From the NCBI GenBank assembly GCA_964353185.1, contig CAYGUV010000003.1:1-64000 (forward strand): 64,000 bases of DNA. Direction: 5' to 3'. Of this stretch, positions 27,984 through 36,632 are shown piece by piece. The stretch comes from GCA-2708415 sp964353185 (GTDB lineage Bacteria; Pseudomonadota; Alphaproteobacteria; Micavibrionales; Micavibrionaceae). Made by a program: the position numbers and the translations under genes. Under the pieces are notes generated by a model. The model had not been told where the DNA came from, searched no databases, and saw only the letters and a program-made list of their open reading frames with translations. Position 1 is the stretch's first letter. Each line of letters begins with the position of its first letter.

Positions 27984-28496
27984 CTAAGCGTTTTTATACT
28001 CATCTGCCAGCTTAACGTAGTTTTCAGCTGATTGGCTTAAAAACGCTTTTTCCTTATCTGTCATGTCCCGCATGTAACGCGCCGGATTACCACCCCATAT
28101 TTGCCCCGACGGAATAATTTTCCGTGGCGGCACAACTGCTCCTGCAGCGACCATTGCGCCCTCTTCCACGACAACTTCGTCCAATATAATGGCCCCCATA
28201 CCAATCAAACATCTATCTTTAATCGTTGCGGCATGGATAACGGCGGAATGCCCAATTGTCACCTCGTCACCAATATAAGTGCCCGATAAATTGCGGGTCA
28301 CGTGCACCACCGCATTATCTTGGATATTCGTGCGTTTCCCAATCCGAATTTCATGCACATCGCCGCGCATTTGAACGCCAAACCAAACCGAGCTTTCATC
28401 GCCGATTACGACGTCACCCGCAACAGTCGCGTTGTCAGCAACCCAAACATTATGCCCAAGATTGGGGGTTTTATCTTTATATTTTAATATTGTCAT
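27984..28496 (-). CDS. Gamma-class carbonic anhydrase family protein
   Basis: A left-handed parallel beta-helix protein made of hexapeptide repeats (for example WVADNATVAGDVVIGDES and GAIILDEVVVEEGAMVAAGAVV). Histidines in AVVHVT and GHSAVIHA match the metal ligands of the gamma-carbonic-anhydrase-like family. At 170 residues it is the compact bacterial YrdA/PaaY-like type, for which hydratase activity is often unproven. It is transcribed on the minus strand after the aldo/keto reductase gene. Confidence 0.9.
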   Translation of the reverse strand: MTILKYKDKTPNLGHNVWVADNATVAGDVVIGDESSVWFGVQMRGDVHEIRIGKRTNIQDNAVVHVTRNLSGTYIGDEVTIGHSAVIHAATIKDRCLIGMGAIILDEVVVEEGAMVAAGAVVPPRKIIPSGQIWGGNPARYMRDMTDKEKAFLSQSAENYVKLADEYKNA

Positions 28497-28536
28497 TAAA
28501 CGCTCCTGCGTTTTTCAACTTAAAGATCAACGGCTT

Positions 28537-29598
28537 TTAATAAGGCATTGGATATTGACGATACACCTTATCAATATCCGCCATCACTTCATCAGAAAGC
28601 TCAATATCAAACGCATCAATATCCGTTTTAAGCTGATCCATGGATGTCGCCCCAATAATTGTAGACGTCACAAAGTTTTGCATATCCACGAACTTTATCG
28701 CCATTTGGCACACATCTAATCCATGCTTTTGCGCAACTGCCAAATAAGCTTTAACCGCATGCTCAGAATCCTCAGTAAATCTGTAAGAGCCAGGGTCAGA
28801 GCCAATATCAATTGCCACCTGATAACGCCATTTTTTGTTCCAAGGTTTTTTCAAATACTTACCACTCAATATACCCATAGCGAGTGGTGACCATGGAAGG
28901 TAAGCAACCTCCTCACGCACACAGACCTCTGCAACATATGGATCGTCAGAACGGTCAAGCAAGCTAAATTCATTTTGTATAGATTCAACACGCGGTAAGT
29001 TATGTTCTTTTGCTTGGTCATTATATTTCATGATGCCCCATGCAGTATCATCAGATAAGCCAAAGTGGCGAACTTTTCCTGATTTAACAACTTCTGCGAT
29101 CGCTTTTTGAATATCCATTAGATTATCTTCAATTTTCGCATTGCTGTTACTTGTAAAATCTATCATGCCCGCGTGGTTGTTCCCAAAATGAGGGAACGGA
29201 CGATTTGGCCAATGAAGTTGATATAAATCAATATAGTCTGTTTTTAAACGTTTCAACGATCCATCCACAGCTTCTTTAACGATATCGCCCGTCAAAGGCC
29301 CGCCATCACGTAAATATGGACGTCCTATTCCTGCAACTTTAGTCGCCAAAATAATATCCTCACGTTTGCCTGATTTTTCAAACCATGTGCCTATGATCTC
29401 TTCGGTCTTGCCATATGTTTCCTCTCTGGGCGGAACGGCATAAAGCTCAGCCGTATCAAAGAAATTAATTCCACGCTCAACCGCATAATCCATTTGTTCA
29501 TGACCTTCGGCTTCCGTGTTTTGCTCACCCCAAGTCATTGTCCCCAAACAAACGCGGGAGACTTCTAATCCTGTTTTACCCAGCTTTGAAAATTTCAT
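28537..29598 (-). CDS. NADP-dependent aldo/keto reductase, Tas-like
   Basis: A TIM-barrel oxidoreductase with the family's N-terminal MKFSKLGKTGLEVSRVCLGTMTWG, catalytic region NFFDTAELYAVPP (Asp, Tyr) and DYIDLYQLHWPNR with the active-site His. The 353-residue length and the MTWGEQNTEAEGH motif place it close to E. coli Tas. The physiological substrate is unknown. The gene is isolated between the rpsI terminator and the carbonic-anhydrase-like gene. Confidence 0.93.
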   Translation of the reverse strand: MKFSKLGKTGLEVSRVCLGTMTWGEQNTEAEGHEQMDYAVERGINFFDTAELYAVPPREETYGKTEEIIGTWFEKSGKREDIILATKVAGIGRPYLRDGGPLTGDIVKEAVDGSLKRLKTDYIDLYQLHWPNRPFPHFGNNHAGMIDFTSNSNAKIEDNLMDIQKAIAEVVKSGKVRHFGLSDDTAWGIMKYNDQAKEHNLPRVESIQNEFSLLDRSDDPYVAEVCVREEVAYLPWSPLAMGILSGKYLKKPWNKKWRYQVAIDIGSDPGSYRFTEDSEHAVKAYLAVAQKHGLDVCQMAIKFVDMQNFVTSTIIGATSMDQLKTDIDAFDIELSDEVMADIDKVYRQYPMPY

Positions 29599-29664
29599 AA
29601 CAATCCTTATATCTTAAAATTATTGAACAAATAACCTACGTTAAACTTTATCGTTTCACAAAAG

Positions 29665-29689
29665 AAAAAAGCCCCTTTCGGGACTTTTT
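29665..29689 (-). terminator. Terminator after rplM-rpsI
   Basis: On the minus strand AGTCCC-GAAA-GGGGCT forms a six-pair stem with a GNRA tetraloop, followed by six T residues. Confidence 0.85.
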
Positions 29690-29797
29690 AAAATTCTTAT
29701 TAATAGTGCTCTATTTTTTATTTTGGTTAGGAAAGAAAGGCGAAATGTATTTGTAATACATGAGGCGAATCTTGACGCAGTCCAAAATGAAAAAGAG

Positions 29798-30322
29798 TTA
29801 TCGTTTTGCCCATTGTTTGGAACGACGCGCTTTATGCTTACCAATTTTCTTACGCTCAACAACACGTGCATCACGTGTAAGCATACCTGATTTTTTCAAC
29901 GCAGGACGTAAGTCTGGCTCGTGATTTTCAAGACAACGGGAAATTCCGTGACGGATCGCACCCGCTTGACCAGAAAGACCACCACCTTTAACAGTCGCAA
30001 CAATATCAAACGCGTTCACGCGATCTACAATTAAGAAAGGTTGGTTTAAAACCAATAGGTGCGTTTGACGACCAAAGTAATCTTCCTGAGATTTACCATT
30101 AACGGTCACTTTACCTGATCCTTTTTTCAACCATACACGGGCAACAGATTCTTTTCTGCGGCCTGTTGCGTAAGAACGGCCCAAATCATCGATTTTTGGT
30201 TCTTTCTTATCAGTTGTTGTTTCTGCTTTATCAGCACCCTTTTGTGGAGCGCTTGCTGTACCTGATGTCAGATTTTTCAAATCTTCCATGCTGTTTACTG
30301 CATCTTTTTTTGCTTCAGCCAT
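29798..30322 (-). CDS. rpsI: 30S ribosomal protein S9, extended N-terminus
   Basis: A small-subunit protein whose C-terminal tail reaches the P-site tRNA. The core begins at GRSYATGRRKESVARVWL (about residue 48) and ends with the basic tail KHKARRSKQWAKR. Compared with the usual 130 residues it has about 45 extra, acidic and Lys/Ala-rich residues at the N-terminus, an extension also seen in some alphaproteobacteria. It is co-transcribed with rplM, 11 nt upstream. Confidence 0.97.
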   Translation of the reverse strand: MAEAKKDAVNSMEDLKNLTSGTASAPQKGADKAETTTDKKEPKIDDLGRSYATGRRKESVARVWLKKGSGKVTVNGKSQEDYFGRQTHLLVLNQPFLIVDRVNAFDIVATVKGGGLSGQAGAIRHGISRCLENHEPDLRPALKKSGMLTRDARVVERKKIGKHKARRSKQWAKR

Positions 30323-30333
30323 ATTCTTATTCC

Positions 30334-30798
30334 TTACGCTTCACGTTTGTTCTTAGGGTTCATACCAGCAACATCCAAAACTTCTGGATTTTGCGCTTCA
30401 TGGGGGTGTTCCGCTCCCGGGTATACGCGCAAATTTTTCATTTGTGCACGGCCCAATGGACCACTTGGGATCATACGCTCAACAGCTTTTTGAACAACAC
30501 GCTCAGGAAAACGACCATCTAAGATCTCGCCTTTTGATCTTTCTTTAATTCCACCTGGGTAACCAGTGTGCCAGTAAAAGATATCGCCATCACGTTTGTT
30601 ACCTGTCAAACGCACTTCTTTCGCGTTAATAACAATAACGTTATCACCACAATCAATATGTGGTGTGTACATTGGCTTATGTTTTCCACGCAAACGATTG
30701 GCAATAACAGAAGCCATACGGCCCAGTACTACATCTTTTGCATCAACAATAACCCACTTTTTTTCAACCTCAGACGGTTTAGCAGAATATGTTTTCAT
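30334..30798 (-). CDS. rplM: 50S ribosomal protein L13
   Basis: A large-subunit assembly protein. The family signatures WVIVDAKDVVLGRMAS, HIDCGDNVIVINA and GGIKERSKGEILDGRFPERVVQKAVERMIPSGPLGR are clear (quoted in part). The 154 residues are normal. It is the first gene of the classical rplM-rpsI pair. Confidence 0.98.
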   Translation of the reverse strand: MKTYSAKPSEVEKKWVIVDAKDVVLGRMASVIANRLRGKHKPMYTPHIDCGDNVIVINAKEVRLTGNKRDGDIFYWHTGYPGGIKERSKGEILDGRFPERVVQKAVERMIPSGPLGRAQMKNLRVYPGAEHPHEAQNPEVLDVAGMNPKNKREA

Positions 30799-31094
30799 AT
30801 CTAGTTTCCTTATGTATTAAGAGCAAAAACGCTCATTTCGTTAATTCTGGCGTTGTTATGCAAGAAAACCCGACACCAGTCAAGAAAAAACCAATAAAAA
30901 CAGTACAGTAAATATAGGGTACTATATTACCTTTACTAAACATCAAAATAAAATCCTCCCTATAGATAAATGATTGTGGATAACGAGTAATATTATGAAA
31001 AACTTAAAGATGTTTCTGTGAGTAAATTTATACTTTTGTAGATTTAATTTACCCATAATGCTGATATAAATTCTTTACTTTAAAAGGTTACACT

Positions 31095-31790
31095 ATGCGT
31101 ATAATTAAAAATTTAGCCGTTATTCTTACTACAATATTCCCAACTGTAGGAAATGCTCAAACAGAAAATAATCTTCCATATTCTTTTGGGCAAAGCATTC
31201 CTGAAAAAGAAAGCCCAACGCCTGATTTTCCCCTCGGCACATCAATAGAAGAGAAAAATACATCTCTCTTCACTCCTTTTTATAACCATACAGACCCTCA
31301 AAAACTTCCATATGATATGGGCGAACCCCTACAGGACGAACAAGTAGTCGCGCTTTCCTTGAGAGAACCTGTATATGAGAGAATAAATCCATCACCAAAA
31401 ACTATTTGGTACGCATTTACAGTGTGCTCTCAAGATGGCGGAAAATTTGATTTCGAGCTCTCAATAGCCGCCGAAAAAAGTGTCATAGAATATCAAAACC
31501 GTATATTGGGAGCAGATGCCTACAACCAAAGAGTTACTAACTTATATGATAGCCTATCAGAAGCATTCAAAGTTGTAGCAAAGCAAACCGATGGTCGTGA
31601 TTTGCACGCAATGTTTGCAAAACGGAACGTAAGCCAAAAAGAAGTTGTTGCGTTTTTTCAGAACCTAACTGCTGTTCAAAGTCATTTGAATCAAAATAGC
31701 AATACTCACAGGTTTTTATCTCTACCTGATTTTAGGATAAGAGCGATTGAAAGCCCTGGAAATCCACATTGCCGAGCACGCAGAATTTAG
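31095..31790 (+). CDS. Secreted protein of unknown function
   Basis: No family is recognised. The signal peptide MRIIKNLAVILTTIFPTVGNA is followed by a Pro-rich stretch of about 80 residues with a repeated theme (LPYSFGQSIPEKE and LPYDMGEPLQDEQ). A helical C-terminal half of about 120 residues carries two widely spaced cysteines. AAAGG precedes the start by 9 nt. It stands alone, ending just before the convergent tRNA-Pro gene. Confidence 0.7.
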   Translation: MRIIKNLAVILTTIFPTVGNAQTENNLPYSFGQSIPEKESPTPDFPLGTSIEEKNTSLFTPFYNHTDPQKLPYDMGEPLQDEQVVALSLREPVYERINPSPKTIWYAFTVCSQDGGKFDFELSIAAEKSVIEYQNRILGADAYNQRVTNLYDSLSEAFKVVAKQTDGRDLHAMFAKRNVSQKEVVAFFQNLTAVQSHLNQNSNTHRFLSLPDFRIRAIESPGNPHCRARRI

Positions 31791-31802
31791 ACATTTAATA
31801 AA

Positions 31803-31879
31803 TGGTCGGAGTGGCGGGATTTGAACCCACGCCCCCTCGCCCCCCAGGCGAGTGCGCTACCAGGCTGCGCTACACTCCG
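31803..31879 (-). tRNA. tRNA-Pro(GGG)
   Basis: The minus strand has acceptor stem CGGAGTG/CACTCCG, anticodon stem CTCGC/GCGAG with loop CTGGGGG (anticodon GGG) and encoded CCA. It lies next to the MerR and ihfA genes, the usual alphaproteobacterial position, though a small gene intervenes. Confidence 0.96.
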
Positions 31880-31980
31880 AACTTTTTGTTTTTACTTGAT
31901 TTAAATTACAAAATCAAATTTTTAGATTGACTTAAAACACAAAATATTTTATTTACATATTAAAATATAGGAGTGATAAT

Positions 31981-32286
31981 ATGATTAACAGAGAACAGAA
32001 CAAAAGAATTGATGCGTTTATAAGAAAGAGTGAGGAAGGAACATTATTCCAAACTAAAAAAGCCTTAGAAACAGCAATTGGAAAATATTCGGAAAAAATA
32101 AGCTGTGGTATAATTTTACAAACTGTTTTTGATAAAATCGCCGGGTATGAAGTAGGACCTGTTGATAAAGATCATATGCTCAAAACTGTATTAAGAGAAT
32201 ATCCTGCGGCCGCTGAAGCGATTAATGCGTATGAACAAGAGCAGTCTCAAAAAGCTCCTAATACACAAATGACCTTAGCAGCCTAA
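31981..32286 (+). CDS. Small protein of unknown function
   Basis: Not recognised: 101 residues, mostly helical and charged, with no signal peptide or membrane segment. GGAG lies 7-8 nt before the ATG, a good ribosome site. It is convergent with the MerR-type gene, with only 4 nt between stops, and sits between tRNA-Pro and that gene, where it may be a lineage-specific insertion into a conserved neighbourhood. Confidence 0.65.
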   Translation: MINREQNKRIDAFIRKSEEGTLFQTKKALETAIGKYSEKISCGIILQTVFDKIAGYEVGPVDKDHMLKTVLREYPAAAEAINAYEQEQSQKAPNTQMTLAA

Positions 32287-32290
32287 AACA

Positions 32291-32827
32291 TTAAGCATTA
32301 AGCATCGCGCGCATGGCTTTTAATTCGCCAAGCATAATTTCTAAAACGGCGCGTTGCTTTTCATTCATCTTGCTAACGGTTTGTTGTTGTATAGGCGATG
32401 TGATGGGCGCGGTTTCTGATATTTTTGATTTTTGAGATGTGTTTTGATTATTGGCCTCGGCAACAATTTGAGATTTCGCCTGACCTTTCAGTAATTTTTG
32501 CACACCTTTGATTGTATAGCCTTCTGTGTAAAGCAAATGGTGAATACGCTCCAACAACGCGACATCTTCGGGACGGTAATAACGGCGGCCTCCCCCACGC
32601 TTTAGAGGTTTCACTTGTGAGAATTTGGTTTCCCAAAATCGTAAAACATGTTGTTGAACATCCAATTTATCCGCAACTTCGCTAATGGTGCGAAAGGCGT
32701 CTTGAGCCTTTTTAACGCGGCGGCTACGAACATTTCCTTCTGGCGCGCTAAAGGTTGCTTTTGATGTTTCCTCCGCATCATTATCAAGATTTTCAGAAGG
32801 AGCATTTTTCAAGCTTGGATTATTCAT
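32291..32827 (-). CDS. MerR-family transcriptional regulator
   Basis: A DNA-binding protein with a winged helix-turn-helix at about residues 40-110: RTISEVADKLDVQQHVLRFWE, then GGGRRYYRPEDVALLERIHHLL. The C-terminal part is a Gln/Ser-rich linker and a short helix rather than a metal or drug-binding domain. No Cys sensor is seen. It is the uncharacterised MerR protein that follows ihfA in many alphaproteobacteria; here it starts 15 nt after ihfA and is probably co-transcribed. Confidence 0.93.
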   Translation of the reverse strand: MNNPSLKNAPSENLDNDAEETSKATFSAPEGNVRSRRVKKAQDAFRTISEVADKLDVQQHVLRFWETKFSQVKPLKRGGGRRYYRPEDVALLERIHHLLYTEGYTIKGVQKLLKGQAKSQIVAEANNQNTSQKSKISETAPITSPIQQQTVSKMNEKQRAVLEIMLGELKAMRAMLNA

Positions 32828-32842
32828 TGTGGGTTTCTTCCC

Positions 32843-33196
32843 TTAAAATGGTTTGGTTTCGGTTGAACCGCCTGCCTTCATGGCCTCGGTCGCTTTGTTG
32901 ATTTTGTCTTTTAATACGTGAGAGGCACGGAAGGTCAGAACCTTACGCGGCTTAATCGCCACTTCCACGCCTGTTTTTGGGTTACGGCCAATGCGCTCCC
33001 CCTTCTCACGGATTGTAAAACTACCAAAGGAAGAAATTTTGACGTTATCACCTGACGCCAGCGCATCCATCATATCATCCAACATTTGTTCAACCAGATC
33101 GGCCGATTCATTTCTGGACAATCCCACCTGAGCATATACAGCCTCAGCCAAGTCTGCGCGGGTTACGGTTTGGACATCATCTTGATTAATAGTCAT
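32843..33196 (-). CDS. ihfA: Integration host factor subunit alpha
   Basis: A DNA-bending architectural protein that pairs with IhfB. The HU/IHF fold is clear: TRADLAEAVYAQVGLSRNES, VKISSFGSFTIREKGERIGRNPKTG and the IHF-alpha arm with KPRKVLTFRAS. The 117 residues exceed the E. coli 99 by a short N-terminal and a C-terminal extension. In many alphaproteobacteria it follows fabH; here 415 nt separate them. Confidence 0.94.
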   Translation of the reverse strand: MTINQDDVQTVTRADLAEAVYAQVGLSRNESADLVEQMLDDMMDALASGDNVKISSFGSFTIREKGERIGRNPKTGVEVAIKPRKVLTFRASHVLKDKINKATEAMKAGGSTETKPF

Positions 33197-33611
33197 GGTT
33201 AACTTCCTTTATCTTATAGGTTAAGGGCACGAAACAGCCTCGTCAATCAGCACCCCCAACTTAACCACAAAAAAGTGATTCAAATCAAAGGGCTATGGAT
33301 AATTCTTATATAAAATATTATGACATAACTTATTGCGATTTTCTATCAATTTATTGGTTTAATAGAAATTTTGCGCCCGCTATCTATATTGATTTTATTG
33401 GATAAATCACATTCCTTCAGTTCGTTTGTCATTTTTTAGGGGGTGGGGGTACCTCACACTTATTTTATGAAAATTAACGTTTAGAGGCATTTGAAAGGAC
33501 AGGCGATGTCTCCCGCAAGTCGGTGCCAGTGTTGAACTGGACAGTGGAGTGAGTATAGCAGAAGATAAAAGAATTTAGGAATTTATTCTTGCTTAATTTT
33601 ATTTTCACTCT
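33197..33611. other. 415-nt gene-free interval with a structured segment
   Basis: No credible coding sequence is seen. The part from about 33447 to 33560 has several complementary blocks: CTCAC near 33451 with GTGAG near 33550, GACA-GGCGA-TGTC at 33498-33510, and CCAGT-GTTGA-ACTGG at 33526-33540. It is more GC-rich than the flanking AT sequence. This could be a small RNA on either strand or a leader of ihfA. The part nearest ihfA is AT-rich and probably holds its promoter. Confidence 0.35.
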
Positions 33612-34586
33612 CTAAAACCGTACCAACGCCGCGCCCCACGTCAATCCGCCGCCCATGGCTTCGATGAGGAGCATGTCGTTTTCTTTAATGCGGCCATCGC
33701 GCACTGCCTCGTCCAAGGCCAAGGGGATGGAGGCCGCAGAAGTATTACCGTGATGATCCACTGTTACCACCACCTTATCCATGGTCATGCCCAATTTTTC
33801 GGCCGTGCCGCTGATGATACGGATATTGGCCTGATGCGGGACAAGCCAGTCAATGGCGTCTGATGTGATGTTGTTATGATCAAGCGCCTCTTGCACAACA
33901 TCGGCCATATAGGTCACGGCGTATTTAAATACTTCGCGTCCTTGCATTTCAATGACACCATTATCACCAGTGGTGGAAACACCGCCAGAGGTTTGTAGCA
34001 TTTCGCGTTGCGCACCATTGGCATATAAATGGGTGGAGTGGATACCGCGGGATTGTAAACCGTCCTCTTCCTCGCTTGCCTCCAAAACTATGGCACCGGC
34101 CCCATCTGCGAATAAAACACAGGTGGTGCGGTCGTTCCAATCGACAATACTGCTCATCTTTTCGGCGCCAATGACTAGGATACGTTTACATTGCCCTGCC
34201 TTGATAAAGTTATCGGCCGTGGTCATGGCATAGACGAATCCAGTACAAACCGCCTGAATATCAAAAGCCATACAAGCGGGTATGCCCAATTCCCCCTGCA
34301 CCTTTACGGCCACAGATGGGAATGTTTGGTCGGGCGTGGTGGTGGCAACGATAATGCCATCGATATCGGTGGGTTTAAAACCGCCCGTGGCAAGGGCGCG
34401 TTTTGCGGCCTCTATCGCCATGGTTCCTGTTGTTTCATCATCACCGGCGATATGACGTTGTTTAATACCACTGCGCTGTGTGATCCATTCATCGGTGGTA
34501 TCGACGATTTTTTCCATGTCCGCGTTGGTCATGATTTTGGATGGCAGGAAGGACCCTGTGCCTTTTATAATCGACTTTATAGACAT
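33612..34586 (-). CDS. fabH: Beta-ketoacyl-ACP synthase III
   Basis: It starts fatty acid synthesis by condensing acetyl-CoA with malonyl-ACP. The catalytic Cys lies in DIQAVCTGFVYAM (about residue 113), with His in WLVPHQANIRII and Asn in DHHGNTSAASIPLAL. The 324 residues fit. It follows plsX by 1 nt, the classical plsX-fabH pair. Codon use here is more GC-rich than in most of the window. Confidence 0.97.
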   Translation of the reverse strand: MSIKSIIKGTGSFLPSKIMTNADMEKIVDTTDEWITQRSGIKQRHIAGDDETTGTMAIEAAKRALATGGFKPTDIDGIIVATTTPDQTFPSVAVKVQGELGIPACMAFDIQAVCTGFVYAMTTADNFIKAGQCKRILVIGAEKMSSIVDWNDRTTCVLFADGAGAIVLEASEEEDGLQSRGIHSTHLYANGAQREMLQTSGGVSTTGDNGVIEMQGREVFKYAVTYMADVVQEALDHNNITSDAIDWLVPHQANIRIISGTAEKLGMTMDKVVVTVDHHGNTSAASIPLALDEAVRDGRIKENDMLLIEAMGGGLTWGAALVRF

Positions 34587-34587
34587 G

Positions 34588-35634
34588 TTAGACCCCGACC
34601 GCGCTGACGAATGATTCTTGTGACATCAGGCGCTCTATTTCCTCGGCGACTTTTTGATTAAAGCCATTTTTTATTAAATCTGCGGCCACCAAGATGGCGT
34701 TTGTTGTACCCAGAACGTCACTGCCCCCGTGGCTTTTGACGCAGATACCATTGACGCCTAAGAACATGCCACCGTTATAACGGCGTGGGTCAATTTTATC
34801 TTTCATACGATTGATCGATCCGCGTGCCAATAAATACCCCAACATCGCCAAAGGTGATGATTTGAACGCATCGGTTAAGAAATGTTTGGATAATTTACCC
34901 ACCCCTTCAGCAGTTTTCAGCGCGATATTACCGCTAAAGCCATCAGTGACGATAACGTCTGTTGTGCCTTTGGTGATGTCATCCCCTTCGACAAAGCCGA
35001 TATAACGTCCGGGGAATTTTACCTGACTTAAAATGGCGGCGGCGGCGCGAATTTCTTCGTGGCCTTTCATCTCTTCAGTTCCGACATTTAATAAGCCTAC
35101 TGTGGGGTCTTGGATACCGCGAACCACCTTGGCATAGACCGCGCCCAATACGGCAAACTGTGTGAGGACTTCGGCATCGCAAACCAAATTTGCGCCTAAA
35201 TCTAACATGACACTGGATGCTTTTTGATTGGGCAGGACACTGGCAATGGCAGGACGTGTAATACCTGGCAAACATTTCAACAACATTTTTGACATCACCA
35301 TCAAGGCACCCGTATTGCCCGCAGAAACAATACCATCGGCCGCACCATTTTTTACCGCCTCAATCGCAAGGCGCATGGATGAGCCCTTCCCCTGACGCAG
35401 CGCAACAGACGGCTTATCGGTGGAGGCAATTTTAATATCTGTATGGGTGATGGTTGATTTGCTCTTTAAATTTTCAAAGCGTGACAAGACAGGGTTAATC
35501 ACCTTTTCATCGCCAAAGATTAAAAATTCAAGTTGGCTATTTTTCTTTAACGCATCAGCGCAGGCAGGAATTAAAACCTCTGGGCCAAAATCACCGCCCA
35601 TCGCATCAATCGCAATTTTCATTTTATTTGTCAT
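34588..35634 (-). CDS. plsX: Phosphate acyltransferase PlsX
   Basis: It converts acyl-ACP to acyl-phosphate for phospholipid synthesis through PlsY. The N-terminal IAIDAMGGDFGPEVL, the SAGNTGALMVMSKMLL segment and TDGFSGNIALKTAEG are family signatures. The start is set at ATG 35634 (MTNKMKIAID); an in-frame codon 18 nt upstream lies in the T-run of the preceding terminator and is unlikely. It is downstream of rpmF and directly before fabH. Confidence 0.96.
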   Translation of the reverse strand: MTNKMKIAIDAMGGDFGPEVLIPACADALKKNSQLEFLIFGDEKVINPVLSRFENLKSKSTITHTDIKIASTDKPSVALRQGKGSSMRLAIEAVKNGAADGIVSAGNTGALMVMSKMLLKCLPGITRPAIASVLPNQKASSVMLDLGANLVCDAEVLTQFAVLGAVYAKVVRGIQDPTVGLLNVGTEEMKGHEEIRAAAAILSQVKFPGRYIGFVEGDDITKGTTDVIVTDGFSGNIALKTAEGVGKLSKHFLTDAFKSSPLAMLGYLLARGSINRMKDKIDPRRYNGGMFLGVNGICVKSHGGSDVLGTTNAILVAADLIKNGFNQKVAEEIERLMSQESFVSAVGV

Positions 35635-35653
35635 GGTTGTCCATTCGCCCAAT

Positions 35654-35688
35654 AAAAAACGAGCCTCGTTAAGTTATAACGAAACTCG
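35654..35688 (-). terminator. Terminator or attenuator between rpmF and plsX
   Basis: On the minus strand a 12-bp stem (CGAGTTTCGTTA with TAACGAGGCTCG, two G-U pairs) is followed by six T residues, ending 20 nt before the plsX start. It should let rpmF be made in excess over plsX-fabH. Confidence 0.8.
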
Positions 35689-35760
35689 CAGGTCATATCC
35701 TATAAGTCAATTATTAGAGGTAAAAATATCAGCGATTATCCCGCTAATATTTAATAATAA

Positions 35761-35940
35761 TTAACCGCGGTCTTCTAAAACCTGACGGCCTTTATATGTG
35801 CCTGTCTTTAGGTCGATGTGGTGACGGCGCTTTGGCTCACCCGTATTTGCATCTTCAACCCAGTTTTCTACGGTCAAAGAATCGTGTGAGCGACGCATGT
35901 CGCGCTTTGATTTGGTTGTTTTTCTCTTTGGTACAGCCAT
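35761..35940 (-). CDS. rpmF: 50S ribosomal protein L32
   Basis: The minus strand encodes 59 residues beginning MAVPKRKTTKSKRDMRRSHD and ending QVLEDRG, the alphaproteobacterial L32 pattern. It lacks the zinc-binding cysteine pairs found in other L32 forms. GGA precedes the ATG by 8 nt (GGAATAAAACA). Position next to plsX-fabH is the classical one. Confidence 0.97.
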   Translation of the reverse strand: MAVPKRKTTKSKRDMRRSHDSLTVENWVEDANTGEPKRRHHIDLKTGTYKGRQVLEDRG

Positions 35941-36041
35941 TGTTTTATTCCTTAATTATATGCTTCATCAGGGTAGCCTGAATCGCGAAAGCTCTAAATC
36001 TGGTGCTTTTTAACGAACCCCGCAGATAAATGCAAGCAAAA

Positions 36042-36632
36042 TCACCTATTTTCTTTCCAATCTTTTAAGGCTTCGAATGGATTCTTCTTTAAAGGGGAGT
36101 TTTCATTGATGTCGAATTTATCGTCCGTGACCTCAAATTCAACCCCTTCTTTATGGGGGTATGGAGGAACGGCGAGTGAAATATGCTGTGTTACAAGCTC
36201 TCCCAAGTCAATAATCCCATCAATAAGCGCTTCTGGGTCATCGCTTTCATCAAGGATTTCGACTTCGCCTTGGGATTTAACGCCTTCACGCTCACGCTTG
36301 GCGGCAGCGAAGGATACTGTTTTTTCTTTATCGGCAAACCATCCTTCGACAGGTTCGGACAGATTCGTTTCAATTGGGTCTAATGTGACGACGCATTCTT
36401 GGGTCACGGTGGCGGTAAAATTACCCGTTACGTTATAAGCCCCGCTAATACGCGCCACCACCAAATTGGCAGAAACATCCTTAATAGAGATCACATTGAT
36501 ACGGCGAGCAATATCTTCGCATTCTTCGTCAGAAGCCGTAATTGTAAGCTCTTCCCGTCCTGTTTTACCGAGGTCGTTGACATCAAAGAAATGTGACCAT
36601 TCTTGCTCCGTTATTGTATTAGGCTGCGACAT
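36042..36632 (-). CDS. DUF177 (YceD-like) protein
   Basis: A conserved small protein found before rpmF in many bacteria, linked to rRNA maturation and membrane-lipid coupling in some, but with unproven function here. The core has ARISGAYNVTGNFTATVTQECVVTLDPIE, and the C-terminus NPFEALKDWKENR is typical (quoted in part). The start is taken at ATG 36632, which has AAGGA 7 nt upstream; an in-frame ATG 15 nt earlier overlaps that ribosome site. It overlaps the end of the preceding CBP3-like gene by 14 nt, implying translational coupling. Confidence 0.92.
   Translation of the reverse strand: MSQPNTITEQEWSHFFDVNDLGKTGREELTITASDEECEDIARRINVISIKDVSANLVVARISGAYNVTGNFTATVTQECVVTLDPIETNLSEPVEGWFADKEKTVSFAAAKREREGVKSQGEVEILDESDDPEALIDGIIDLGELVTQHISLAVPPYPHKEGVEFEVTDDKFDINENSPLKKNPFEALKDWKENR

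Noticed and set aside
33447..33560. 6S or SRP RNA
   Set aside because: The conserved SRP loop (GGAAGGNAGCA-like) and the 6S open central bubble flanked by long stems cannot be recognised.
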